A DNA stretch of 64,000 nt from Altererythrobacter sp. ZODW24 (GTDB lineage: Bacteria > Pseudomonadota > Alphaproteobacteria > Sphingomonadales > Sphingomonadaceae): positions 1,082,001 to 1,146,000 of the forward strand of contig NZ_CP031155.1 in the NCBI RefSeq assembly GCF_003344885.1, read 5' to 3'. Positions 27,191-35,577 of this stretch are shown one piece after another (positions within the stretch are counted from its first letter, which is position 1; every line of letters starts with the position of its first letter). The notes under the pieces are model-generated. The model saw nothing but the letters and a program-made list of their open reading frames with translations. It was not told where the DNA came from and made no database searches. The position numbers were made by a program, and so were the translations under genes.

Positions 27191-28126
27191 TCAGAAAGAC
27201 ACCCGATCACCGCCCTTGAGGCTGAGCATTTCACGCGCCTCGGATGGGGTCGCAGCCTCCAAGCCCATTTCCTCAATTATGCGAACAATTTTTGCGACCT
27301 GCTCCGCATTGCTCGATGCGAGCTTGCCCCGGCCGATAAACAGGCTGTCCTCTAGACCGACGCGGACATTGCCACCCAGCATTGCTGCCTGCGAAATCAC
27401 CGGCATCTGGAATTTACCTGCGCCGAGCGCCGACCAGACGTAATCGTCCCCGAACAAGCGGTCGGCTGTGCGGCGCATAAACATTACGTTGTCGAGATCG
27501 CCGCCAATCCCGCCCAAAATTCCAAAGATAGATTGTATGAAGAACGGCGGCTTAGCGATACCTCGATCAGCGAAATGTGCCAGATTATAGAGGTGCCCGA
27601 TATCGTAGCACTCGTGTTCAAAGCGCGTGCCGTGATCACTCAGAAGCTCATAATTGCGCGCAATGTCAGCAAACGTATTGCGGAAAATGAACTTCTCGCT
27701 GTCAGCAATGTATTGCTGCTCCCAAGGGAACTTCCAAGACTCCAGCTTCGCGCCCATCCCGTGAAACGAGAAGTTCATACTGCCCATATTGAGCGAACAC
27801 ATCTCCGGAGAAAACGCGAGTGCAGCGGCCAGCCGGTCCTCCGGGCTCATATCGGGGCTACCGCCAGTGGTCAGATTTATGACTGCATCGGTGCCCTGTT
27901 TGATGACCGGCAAGAACTGCCGGTACACATCGGGACTGCCAGTTGGCGCGCCCGTTTCAGGATCACGCGCATGCAGGTGAAGTATCGCCGCCCCGGCTTC
28001 GGCAGCGTCGATTGACTGCTGTGCAATGTCGCTGGGCGTGAAGGGCAGCGCCTCGGATAGGCTGGGGGTGTGGATGCCGCCGGTAATGGCGCATGAGATG
28101 ATGACCTTATTCTTCGGCTTCGCCAT
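27191..28126 (-). CDS. Beta-keto acid cleavage enzyme (BKACE, former DUF849)
   Basis: 311 residues of the BKACE family, zinc enzymes that react a beta-keto acid with acetyl-CoA to give an acyl-CoA and acetoacetate. It shows VIISCAITGGIHTPSLSEALPFTP, the zinc His pair in HLHARDP (about 48-54), NLTTGGSPDMSPEDRL and FGILGGIG. The substrate within the family depends on pocket residues that I cannot assign. The adjacent hydroxyacid-type dehydrogenase could make its keto acid, and the CoA-transferase could process the acetoacetate. AAGGAA precedes the ATG. Confidence 0.9.
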   Translation of the reverse strand: MAKPKNKVIISCAITGGIHTPSLSEALPFTPSDIAQQSIDAAEAGAAILHLHARDPETGAPTGSPDVYRQFLPVIKQGTDAVINLTTGGSPDMSPEDRLAAALAFSPEMCSLNMGSMNFSFHGMGAKLESWKFPWEQQYIADSEKFIFRNTFADIARNYELLSDHGTRFEHECYDIGHLYNLAHFADRGIAKPPFFIQSIFGILGGIGGDLDNVMFMRRTADRLFGDDYVWSALGAGKFQMPVISQAAMLGGNVRVGLEDSLFIGRGKLASSNAEQVAKIVRIIEEMGLEAATPSEAREMLSLKGGDRVSF

Positions 28127-28154
28127 CGGAAATTCCTTTTAGTGTTTGGGGCGG

Positions 28155-28256
28155 TTATTTGCGTGATCGGTGAAGGAAGTATCCGACCAGCGCGATGCCG
28201 CCGAAAGTTGCCATCATTGCGACGACACCGATCATCCAAGCGAGGGTAACGTCCAT
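28155..28256 (-). CDS. Tiny single-pass membrane protein, symporter-linked
   Basis: 33 residues: Met-Asp, then a hydrophobic span (about 4-27: TLAWMIGVVAMM...), then a basic tail HRSRK. A strong Shine-Dalgarno (GGGGGAG, 6-7 nt spacing) precedes the ATG, which shares a base with the stop of the previous tiny gene (TGATG). The tail places the C-terminus in the cytoplasm by the positive-inside rule. Not recognised by name, but it resembles the small accessory proteins seen beside solute:sodium symporters. It is probably a subunit or stabiliser of the transporter. Confidence 0.7.
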   Translation of the reverse strand: MDVTLAWMIGVVAMMATFGGIALVGYFLHRSRK

Positions 28257-28360
28257 CAGCTGTCTCCCCCATTTCGGTCCAAGAACCTGGCGATCGCGAT
28301 GCCGCTCACGATGATCACAAGGATGATCGCAAGCGTCTGAAGAAATATCGACCAGAACAT
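28256..28360 (-). CDS. Tiny single-pass membrane protein, symporter-linked
   Basis: 34 residues with one hydrophobic helix (about 2-24, FWSIFLQTLAIILVIIVSG...) and a charged tail RFLDRNGGDS. AGGAG lies 8 nt before the ATG, and the ATG shares a base with the symporter stop (TGATG), so it is translationally coupled. A second tiny membrane gene follows with the same type of overlap. Two chained micro-proteins right after a transporter suggest small transporter subunits, similar in principle to KdpF or CydX. The function is inferred from context. Confidence 0.7.
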   Translation of the reverse strand: MFWSIFLQTLAIILVIIVSGIAIARFLDRNGGDS

Positions 28361-29835
28361 CAGGCTGTCTCCTGCGGCTTATGGTTCTCAGGGTTCTTCA
28401 ACAGGCCCGGTTCAGCGCTGACCATCAGATTGCCGATGACCATTACCACGACCGATACGATCACGGTGACATAGGCGTTGTAGGCTCCAGCCGATTCCAG
28501 TCCGAAGACTTGCGGTAGTGAAGTGAAGGACCATGCAGCATTGGCTGCCCAGGCGATCAGCAAGGTCGCAATTGCAACGCCCTGATGCCGTTTCCACAGC
28601 AGGCCGGAAACGAATATCCAAAATACGGGAACTAGCCACGCAAACAGCCAGATCATTGCCGCGAGTATTGGCGGCAGTAGCGAAGCGACCGCGATGGCGA
28701 TGCTCGACACCACGACGATTACAATTCGGATCACTCTGGTCTGCGTCGCGGCACTAGATTTCGGCGCATAAAGCGGCGTGAAGATATCGTTCGTGAAGAT
28801 TGTCGCAATCGAGAGCGCGATGATCGCGAAGGTCGACAGGATGGCAGCAAGAAATGATGCCAGCAAAACAGCTGCAAGCCATGGCGGAAGGTAGTCCAGC
28901 AGCATCGCGGTCGTACCGACTTTCGGTGCATCGGCCATACCTGCGAACTCGGGCTGAGCCCGTGCGGCAAGGGCGATGACCACCGCGAACACACCGAACA
29001 GACCGTTGACCGGCGCTGCTATCCATAAAGCCTTGCGGACGGTCGCTTCATTCTTGGCGGACATAGCCGGTTGCATCAGCATCTGGTTGATCGACTGGCT
29101 GAACAGCACTGCAACCACATTGACGATGGCAAAATTGACCAACAGTTCAGGTGTGCCCCAGATGGACAGCGCGCTGTCCTGTCCTGTGCTGCGATAGAAC
29201 TCGCCCACGGAGTCGAACCCGTCACCGGGCAATGTCATGCCGATATAAACGGTCGCTGCGATAAGGCCGAGATACATTACCACGGCGTTGACCAGATTGA
29301 CCCAGCCGATCTCGCGCATGCCCGCGAAGATGACGTAGAGAATGCCGAGGGTTCCACCGACAATGGCACCCGTTTGGATGCTCCAGTCAGTAAGCGTCGC
29401 GAAAATGATCCCGATGCCCTGCGCTTCAACAGTCAGAATGCCGAACAGCACGCCTGCCATGATGCAGCTGACGAACAAGCGGGTTTCCATTCCAAAGGCG
29501 CGGTCGAGCAGCTCCGGAACTGTCGTCACCCCCAGACGGCGGACCCACAGGCCCGTGCCAAGGCAAACGAACGTAAGTAGAATCACATGAGCAATGGAAA
29601 ACCAGATGGCGATGGCACCCATCATCCACGTCATCTCGAACACGCCGAGGATATGCGCAGTACCCAGCACAGTCAGCGCCAGCGTTACCGCCACAACCGG
29701 TGTGGGTAAATCGCGGCCAGCCAGCGCAAACTCCGCGCTAGTGCCAGCCTTGTGGCGCCGTTGTAGCCACACACCCAGCCCGACGATTACGATCAATTCA
29801 TAGGCGAGAACGCCTATTAGCAATGGTAAGTCCAT
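28360..29835 (-). CDS. Sodium:solute symporter (SSS family)
   Basis: 491 residues with about 13 hydrophobic segments, the SSS/SLC5 (LeuT-fold) plan. Typical features are the N-terminal YELIVIVGLGVWLQRR, the early EFALAGRDLPTPVVAVTLALTVLG segment with Na+-site character, and FAGMREIGWVNLVNAVVMYLGL. It should import an organic solute with Na+. Its place between the hydroxyacid-type dehydrogenase and BKACE genes suggests that it takes up the pathway substrate or an intermediate, such as a carboxylate. Two tiny membrane proteins are encoded immediately after it with 1-nt overlaps. Confidence 0.9.
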   Translation of the reverse strand: MDLPLLIGVLAYELIVIVGLGVWLQRRHKAGTSAEFALAGRDLPTPVVAVTLALTVLGTAHILGVFEMTWMMGAIAIWFSIAHVILLTFVCLGTGLWVRRLGVTTVPELLDRAFGMETRLFVSCIMAGVLFGILTVEAQGIGIIFATLTDWSIQTGAIVGGTLGILYVIFAGMREIGWVNLVNAVVMYLGLIAATVYIGMTLPGDGFDSVGEFYRSTGQDSALSIWGTPELLVNFAIVNVVAVLFSQSINQMLMQPAMSAKNEATVRKALWIAAPVNGLFGVFAVVIALAARAQPEFAGMADAPKVGTTAMLLDYLPPWLAAVLLASFLAAILSTFAIIALSIATIFTNDIFTPLYAPKSSAATQTRVIRIVIVVVSSIAIAVASLLPPILAAMIWLFAWLVPVFWIFVSGLLWKRHQGVAIATLLIAWAANAAWSFTSLPQVFGLESAGAYNAYVTVIVSVVVMVIGNLMVSAEPGLLKNPENHKPQETA

Positions 29836-29854
29836 CAGATGCTCTCCTGCAGGA

Positions 29855-30778
29855 TCAAGTCACCCGTGCCGCTGTCAAATGTTGCAGCAGTCTCTTGCGT
29901 GTCTCGTCCATCTGTTCGGGCGTCCATTTTTGGAAACCTTCGCCCGTCTTGAAACCCAAAACCCCCGCATCCACCAAACCTGAGAGCAGCTCATTAGGCC
30001 GATCATGCCGGTCGAGTTCGGGCATCATGGTCTTGTGAATGTCCAGCGTCAGATCCAGCCCCACCATGTCCGCATTCTCAAGCGGCCCTAAAACCGGCAG
30101 TCTGAGGCCGAAGCTGTTTTTGACGCAGTCGTCCAACGTCTTCGCATCGCAAACGCCCTCCGCAACCATCGCAATGGCTTCACGCCAAAGGGCATGTTGC
30201 AAGCGGTTGGCGACAAAGCCTGGCGTGTCTTTCTTTACATGCGCCGGGGATTTTCCAATCGACTTGAGCAAAGCCATCGTTGCAGCAATAACAGCACCTG
30301 AAGTCTTCTCGGCCTGCACCACTTCGACCAGCGGGATCAGATAGGGCGGGTTCCACCAATGGGTGCCCACAATTCTCTCGGCAGTCGCCAAGCCCTCGGC
30401 AATCCGGGTGATTGGAATAACCGACGTGTTGCTGGCCAAAATGCAATCGCGCGGTGCCTGCTCAACCAAATCCGCGAAAATAGAACGCTTCAGTTCCAGC
30501 CGCTCGGGAGCCGCTTCGGTGACATATGTCGCGCTCGCGACCGCCTCGGCCATGTCAGCGACCAAAGTAATACGCTCAGCCGCATTTTCATCTTCGCCAA
30601 TGATTGCGAGATTGCTTCTCGTTCGGTCATGCAATGAAGCGCGCACTTCGTCATTCGGCTCAAAGACGGTCACATCATAGCCAGCGACAGCAAATATTTG
30701 TGCAATCCCAGCGCCCATCAGCCCGCCGCCGATCACTGCTATCGTCTGATCAGATGTTGGGTCGGGCACTGCCATCAC
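29855..30778 (-). CDS. 3-hydroxyacyl-CoA/3-hydroxyacid dehydrogenase
   Basis: 307 residues. NAD-binding Rossmann motif IAVIGGGLMGAGIAQIFAVAGYDVTVFE (about 13-40), ASNTSVIPITRIA, the catalytic-region THWWNPPYLIPLVEV and DTPGFVANRLQHALWREAI. The C-terminal domain is the single HCDH-type helical unit. HWWNPP differs from the HFFNPA/HFMNPV of fatty-acid beta-oxidation enzymes and is closer to hydroxyacid-oxidising relatives such as gulonate or carnitine dehydrogenases. It could make the keto acid for BKACE. Its start overlaps the SDR stop by 4 nt. Confidence 0.85.
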   Translation of the reverse strand: MMAVPDPTSDQTIAVIGGGLMGAGIAQIFAVAGYDVTVFEPNDEVRASLHDRTRSNLAIIGEDENAAERITLVADMAEAVASATYVTEAAPERLELKRSIFADLVEQAPRDCILASNTSVIPITRIAEGLATAERIVGTHWWNPPYLIPLVEVVQAEKTSGAVIAATMALLKSIGKSPAHVKKDTPGFVANRLQHALWREAIAMVAEGVCDAKTLDDCVKNSFGLRLPVLGPLENADMVGLDLTLDIHKTMMPELDRHDRPNELLSGLVDAGVLGFKTGEGFQKWTPEQMDETRKRLLQHLTAARVT

Positions 30779-31575
30779 CCCGCCGTGTATCCGCCGTCAG
30801 CATATATAATATGCCCCGTGTGGAAGTCGGACGCGCGCGAACATAGGAACAATAGAGGTCCGGCCAAATCTTCCGGTTCGCCCAAACGGCCGATCGGTAC
30901 GCGGGCGAGAAAGCCTTCGCGTACAGCAACCGCATTGTCATCATCGCCAAACATCCATGCGGTCAGTGGGCTGCGAAAGACGGTCGGCGCAATCGCATTA
31001 ACGGTAATTCCATATTTGCCCCACTCGCAGCCCAATGACTTCGTGAGCCCGTCGACTGCCGATTTGGATGTGCAATAGGCCGAGTAACCCGCCGGATGCC
31101 CCAATTTTCCGCGAGCAGAAGACGTAAACACGACTTTACCGCCACTACCCTGCTCGATCATTTGCTTGCCGGCGGCACGGGCCATCAGCCATGCCCCTTC
31201 GACATTGGCCAACATGACCGCCTGAAATCTCTCAGGCGACATATCGGTGATCGGCGACACGTCATTCACCCCGGCTGCAATGACCAGAATGTCGACTGAA
31301 CCGAAAGCACCTAGCGCCGCTTCGATGATTGCATCGCAGTCAGCTTCGCTATTGGTCCGGCGGTTGACGGAGCACACTGCGATACTCTGCTGCTCCAACT
31401 CGCCCTGCAATTCAGCCAGCGCATCGGCGTTGCCGCCGGTGATTGTTAGCTTGGCACCAGCATTGCCTAATGTCGCACAAACCACCTGACCGAAGGCACC
31501 GCTCGCTCCGATGACGATTGCCGATTTTCCAGCGACGTCAAATAGGGTCGATGGGTCAATTGCGGGTAAAGTCAA
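30775..31575 (-). CDS. Short-chain dehydrogenase/reductase
   Basis: 266 residues of the classical SDR family: GASGAFGQVV (cofactor loop, about 23-32), VIAAGVND, the catalytic TSSARGKLGHPAGYSAYCTSK with Ser, Tyr and Lys (about 151-171), and a C-terminal GYTAG end. It oxidises or reduces an alcohol/keto group with NAD(P)(H). The Asn-rich segment NGGNADAL suggests no strong NADP preference that I can call. It overlaps both neighbours by 4 nt inside the catabolic operon. The substrate is unknown. Confidence 0.88.
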   Translation of the reverse strand: MTLPAIDPSTLFDVAGKSAIVIGASGAFGQVVCATLGNAGAKLTITGGNADALAELQGELEQQSIAVCSVNRRTNSEADCDAIIEAALGAFGSVDILVIAAGVNDVSPITDMSPERFQAVMLANVEGAWLMARAAGKQMIEQGSGGKVVFTSSARGKLGHPAGYSAYCTSKSAVDGLTKSLGCEWGKYGITVNAIAPTVFRSPLTAWMFGDDDNAVAVREGFLARVPIGRLGEPEDLAGPLLFLCSRASDFHTGHIIYADGGYTAG

Positions 31576-31922
31576 CTTGCCGTCTCCGGATAGGGCATGA
31601 CCACCAGCATGGTTGCCACGGCATTGCTCTCGTTACGAATTTCGCGGCCCTCGCCTCCAGGAATGAAGCAGCTGTCGAGCTTCTTCAGAACATGCGTAGC
31701 CCCATCGTCCAGTTCGATGGTCACTTCGCCTTCGAGCACGACGTAGATTTTCTCGAGGGGGCTGGCGTCCATCGACGCCCCGCCACCCGGCAAAAAATGG
31801 GAGAGGCCGGTCCACGCGAATGACGATGAGCTGGCATCAAAGCCCTGCAGGCGAAGGCCGCGCATATCGAAATGCTTCGGCGCTTCGTAAGGCTTTGCTT
31901 GTGAAAAGCGTGTTATCTCCAT
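31572..31922 (-). CDS. Cupin domain protein
   Basis: 116 residues, a single small beta-barrel cupin: GGGASMDASPLEKIYVVLEGEVTIELDDG (motif 1 region, about 47-75) and a second motif with SCFIPGGEGREIRNES (about 83-98). Only some of the usual metal His are present: the first motif has Met/Asp where HxH is common, so metal binding may be altered or absent. Small cupins like this are frequent in aromatic and hydroxyacid catabolic operons. Its start lies 43 bp after the cyclase stop. Confidence 0.8.
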   Translation of the reverse strand: MEITRFSQAKPYEAPKHFDMRGLRLQGFDASSSSFAWTGLSHFLPGGGASMDASPLEKIYVVLEGEVTIELDDGATHVLKKLDSCFIPGGEGREIRNESNAVATMLVVMPYPETAS

Positions 31923-31965
31923 TCGGGCCCCTCCCGCTGTGAATGCTGTGGCGACTGGTTATTCT

Positions 31966-32835
31966 TTAGTCGCCGCCGCCGGTTTCGATCCGGAAGTTGC
32001 CTGTTGGATCGATGATCGCGACCAGACGCACAATGCAGCCATCACCCTTTTTCCAACGCCACGGGAATGCGGCAAACGTCACGCGCTGGCCGGTCACCTG
32101 GTCGATATCACCGCCAACATTTTCAAAGCCGCAGATCCCGTTTGACAGCAGCGCGTTATGGCAAGGTTCCCACTCGGGGAAATCTTCGATTACTCGCCGG
32201 CCGGTTTCCTGAAAATATTCTTCGTTGATATCTGGCTGTAGGCCGTTCGGCGCCCCCGGCCCATGCGGACCGATGGCAGTGCCAAGCGGGTGATCGAGGG
32301 CCTGGGTATCAGAACCGGCCATCTTTACCCCGCGCTCAACGAACCACTCTCCTGCCTCCTTATAGAAGCCCGGCGAATAGCCGTAGTAATGCTTGTTATC
32401 GCCGTAATATTTATGCCAACCGGTGTTGACGATCACGATGTCGCCCTTGCGGATTTTCGGACGAGCGTTCTCAAGATCTTCAGCGGTAATAACGCCCCAT
32501 TTTTCCTTGGGGATAGAAACGACAACGCCGCTCCCGAAGAAATATGGCAATGGCACTTCGTCCATAAATGGCGTGCCGGGCACCACATGCGCGGGCGCAT
32601 CAATATGCGTTCCGGAGTGCATCACGGTGGTGATTTCCTGCGTCAGAACACCTGACCGCGACATGCCGTGAAGACGCTCGATCTTTACGTCCTTGAAATA
32701 GGGCCAGCATGGTTGGCCAAGACCCCAAGGGTGGCTCAGATCATAGAACTTGAGACCCATCGCGTTTTGCATGTTCGATTCCTCGAACTGGCAGAGAGTT
32801 TCATCCCTCCAATCGCCTTCTTCCCAACCCGGCAT
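31966..32835 (-). CDS. Cyclase family protein (kynurenine formamidase-like metal hydrolase)
   Basis: 289 residues from ATG 32835, preferred over 32868 because GGGAG lies 6 nt before it. The signature HSGTHIDAPAH (HxGTHxDxPxH, about 72-82) binds the catalytic metals of the cyclase/KynB superfamily, which hydrolyse amides, lactones or related bonds. The protein is longer than KynB (about 210), with extra segments such as WHKYYGDNKHYYGYSPGF, like the SnoaL/isatin-hydrolase-type members. It is the first gene of the 13-gene operon, divergent from the IclR regulator. Confidence 0.87.
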   Translation of the reverse strand: MPGWEEGDWRDETLCQFEESNMQNAMGLKFYDLSHPWGLGQPCWPYFKDVKIERLHGMSRSGVLTQEITTVMHSGTHIDAPAHVVPGTPFMDEVPLPYFFGSGVVVSIPKEKWGVITAEDLENARPKIRKGDIVIVNTGWHKYYGDNKHYYGYSPGFYKEAGEWFVERGVKMAGSDTQALDHPLGTAIGPHGPGAPNGLQPDINEEYFQETGRRVIEDFPEWEPCHNALLSNGICGFENVGGDIDQVTGQRVTFAAFPWRWKKGDGCIVRLVAIIDPTGNFRIETGGGD

Positions 32836-32882
32836 CTCAATCTCCCGTATAATCACATTGCGGTGCAACTGTTTTGATAAGT

Positions 32883-32896
32883 GGGATAGCTATCCC
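32883..32896. promoter_or_regulatory. Perfect palindrome, candidate IclR operator
   Basis: GGGATAGCTATCCC is a perfect 14-bp palindrome in the 203-bp divergent region between the cyclase operon and the IclR gene. Its place, 48 bp before the cyclase start, fits an operator of the operon. The IclR-family protein encoded at 33039 is the likely binder. This is inferred from position only. Confidence 0.55.
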
Positions 32897-33038
32897 TCCG
32901 AGCGCACCGAGTCAACGCGCGATCCCTCTGAATTCGTGTGGTTGACCGCGCAAAGGCGGGTTTGCCGGTTGCATTCACCGTTGTCGCGCCATAGTGTATC
33001 GTATTGTGGGCATTTGGCCGCACTTAGGACCTTTATTG

Positions 33039-33827
33039 ATGAATGAAGCAGCGAATTTAGTTGTCGCGGTAAAGCCAGCAACGCCGCGCGTCGGCATTCA
33101 AGTGATCGCCCGCGCAGCGAAAATCCTGCGCTCACTCGAAGATGAGCCGCAAGGTCTAAGTTTGGCTGAGATTGCAGCCCGCGTCGGCATGGCACGGTCG
33201 ACCGTACAACGTATCGTCACCTCGCTGGCTGACGAACAATTACTGATCGCCGCCACACCGAAATCCAGGGTCAAACTGGGCCCCGCCCTGATCCGCCTGG
33301 CCAAAGCGACAAACAATGACATCGATAAGATCGCACGTCCTTATATGGACGCGCTCAGCCGGAAGTTGAACGAGACGATCGATCTCTCGGTCATGCAGGG
33401 AAAGACTGCGGTGTTTATCGATCAGATTCTTGGATCGCACAGGTTGCGAGCGATCTCTGCCATTGGCGAAAGCTTCCCGCTTCATTGCACAGCCTGCGGT
33501 AAAGCGTTGCTGGCGACCCTGTCAGACGAAAAGCTAGACCGCCATCTGGAGCAGGAACTCGAAGTCTTCACTCAGAACACGAAGACTGACCCTGTGCAAT
33601 TGCGCGCCGAGATATTGCGGATCAGGAAAGACGGTATCGCCTATGACATCGAAGAGCACACCGAAGGTATTTGCGCGATGAGCACAGTCTTCACGGACCC
33701 GTTGGAGCGTGCATTTGCTGTCTCGATGCCGGTTCCGACGACCCGCTTCACCCGCAACAGACAGATGTTCGAAGCCGAGCTGCTCAAGTGCCGCGAACAG
33801 ATCATCAGCTCACTAGGCGAAGTGTAA
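33039..33827 (+). CDS. IclR family transcriptional regulator
   Basis: 262 residues from ATG 33039 (AGGA upstream). The winged helix lies at about 20-75 (GIQVIARAAKILRSLEDEPQGLSLAEIAARVGMARSTVQRIVTSL), followed by the GAF-like effector domain with HRLRAISAIGESFPLHCTACGKALLA, the hallmark of the family. Such regulators control aromatic and organic acid catabolism with pathway compounds as ligands. It is transcribed divergently from the 13-gene operon and probably regulates it through the palindrome at 32883. Confidence 0.92.
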   Translation: MNEAANLVVAVKPATPRVGIQVIARAAKILRSLEDEPQGLSLAEIAARVGMARSTVQRIVTSLADEQLLIAATPKSRVKLGPALIRLAKATNNDIDKIARPYMDALSRKLNETIDLSVMQGKTAVFIDQILGSHRLRAISAIGESFPLHCTACGKALLATLSDEKLDRHLEQELEVFTQNTKTDPVQLRAEILRIRKDGIAYDIEEHTEGICAMSTVFTDPLERAFAVSMPVPTTRFTRNRQMFEAELLKCREQIISSLGEV

Positions 33828-33837
33828 CCGCAATGAG

Positions 33838-35538
33838 CTAACGCTCGGGCGGCGTGTTACCGATGACTACACCGTTGGCCGCAGCATAGTTGTTCCACGA
33901 TGACACCAACTCTGCGAGAAGTTCAGGCCGATCGGCTGCAAGATCCTTGGTTTCGCCCGGATCGCTAGAGAGGTCGTATAGTTGCCAGCGGCCGGGTCCG
34001 AAGGGTTCATGCAGATGCAACGCTTTCCAATTTCCGCGGCGATAGGCTTTCTTGTTGAACAGCTCTGAGCCGAGCCCCTCAGAAGCCGTTCTGACTTGCG
34101 CGACGCGCCCTTCCAAAACCGGCACCCAGGATTGCCCCTGCATCGCAAGGACATCGCGTCCCTCATACTGACCCTCTGGCTGGTTTACGCCAGCGAGTTC
34201 TAGCAGTGTCGGCGCGATATCCATCACAGAGGTCACACTTGTGTGGCGAGCTTTCTGTGCTTTGGTAGCACCATATGTGATGAAGGCCGGAACATGAGTG
34301 CCGCCGTCGCTGGCCATGCCTTTATACAGTCGGAACGGCGTCATGCTGACCTGTGCCCAACGCTCCTCATAGAAAACGTAGGAGCCCTTATTCCCCATGT
34401 TGGCGAAACTGTTATCAAAGCTGTCCATCCAGGCTTTGAACCCGTCCAGCCTATAGAGCGGTGCGCCCTCTGCGCCATTGTCCGACATGAACACGATCAC
34501 GGTGTTTTCATATTGGCCGGTTCGCTTGAGATAGGCGATCAATTCGCCGATTTGCTCGTCGAGCCGGTCGACCATCCCGGCGTAGATTTCCATCTTGCGA
34601 GCTTCGTAGCGCTGTTCTTCATGAGACAAAGCGCTCCAAGCAGGCTTATCGGTAAAAATGGGGTGCACCTCGGTTGATGACGGCATCATGCCGCTGGCAA
34701 CCAAGCGCTCGCGGCGTTGCGCCTGAATTGCTTGCCAGCCGGCATCATAGACACCGGCATATTTGGCTGTGTTCTCAGCCGGCGCCTGCAACGGCCAATG
34801 CGGCGCAGTATAGGCTAGATATGCGAAAAAGGGCGCGCCCTCCGATCGGCCGCCTTCAATGTAATCGATCATCCGATCTGTGTAGAAATCCGTCGAATAT
34901 GTGAAGTCTTCTGGCAGATCGACCATCACGCCGTCTTCGCGATATGGCGCTGGATCAGTGCGCGAGTTCAAGCCTGACTGATCGAAATGGCTTGCACCGC
35001 CATTCAGCAACATAAACGACCGATCAAAACCGCGAGTGGCAGGAGAAGTCTCCTCGGTCATGCCGAGATGCCATTTACCCGCCGCATAGGTCCGGTAACC
35101 GGCGTCCTGCAACAGCTCTGGGAGCGTCACCACACGGTCATTGAGATAGCCCTCATAACCCGGCTGGCCACGCTGGTTGGGGGCAATATGCTCCATCATG
35201 GTACCAACACCTGCGCGGTGATGGTCAATGCCGCTCAGGAGCATTGCGCGGGTGGGAGAACAGGTTCCGCCCGCGTAGAAGTTGGTCATCAGCAAGCCGT
35301 CTGAAGCGAGCTTGTCTAGATTGGGAGTGGCAATCTCGCCGCCCATTATTCCAAGGTCGGAAAAACCCAGGTCATCCGCCACAATGAGCAGGATGTTTGG
35401 CCGATTAGCCGACTGCTGGGCTGCCGGAGCTTCGACAGCTTGAACTGCTTTAGAAGAAGTTTGACCGCAGGCAGAAAGCAACCCGGTGAATGCGAGGAGG
35501 GAGAGTATCCTGAAGAGCCTCGCATTGATCACCGACAT
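33838..35538 (-). CDS. Lipoprotein arylsulfatase (type I, Cys-type)
   Basis: 566 residues from ATG 35538, chosen because it gives a clean lipoprotein signal with lipobox LSAC (Cys24) and has GGGGAAG before it. Metal site VADDLG (about 53-58) and the CSPTR motif (Cys93), where Cys is converted to formylglycine, define a type I sulfatase. Further typical segments are GKWHLGM and MSDNGAEG. It should remove sulfate esters in the periplasm or at the outer membrane. It depends on an FGE; one is encoded at 25032. It ends 10 bp from the convergent IclR gene. Confidence 0.92.
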   Translation of the reverse strand: MSVINARLFRILSLLAFTGLLSACGQTSSKAVQAVEAPAAQQSANRPNILLIVADDLGFSDLGIMGGEIATPNLDKLASDGLLMTNFYAGGTCSPTRAMLLSGIDHHRAGVGTMMEHIAPNQRGQPGYEGYLNDRVVTLPELLQDAGYRTYAAGKWHLGMTEETSPATRGFDRSFMLLNGGASHFDQSGLNSRTDPAPYREDGVMVDLPEDFTYSTDFYTDRMIDYIEGGRSEGAPFFAYLAYTAPHWPLQAPAENTAKYAGVYDAGWQAIQAQRRERLVASGMMPSSTEVHPIFTDKPAWSALSHEEQRYEARKMEIYAGMVDRLDEQIGELIAYLKRTGQYENTVIVFMSDNGAEGAPLYRLDGFKAWMDSFDNSFANMGNKGSYVFYEERWAQVSMTPFRLYKGMASDGGTHVPAFITYGATKAQKARHTSVTSVMDIAPTLLELAGVNQPEGQYEGRDVLAMQGQSWVPVLEGRVAQVRTASEGLGSELFNKKAYRRGNWKALHLHEPFGPGRWQLYDLSSDPGETKDLAADRPELLAELVSSWNNYAAANGVVIGNTPPER

Positions 35539-35577
35539 GTTTCTAGCTTCCCCGCCTGCGGTCAAATTAGCCTTACC

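Noticed and set aside
28256-28360. Tiny frames after the symporter as random open frames
   Set aside because: The random reading was rejected because both frames have strong ribosome sites, TGATG overlaps and clear membrane segments, so they are kept as genes.
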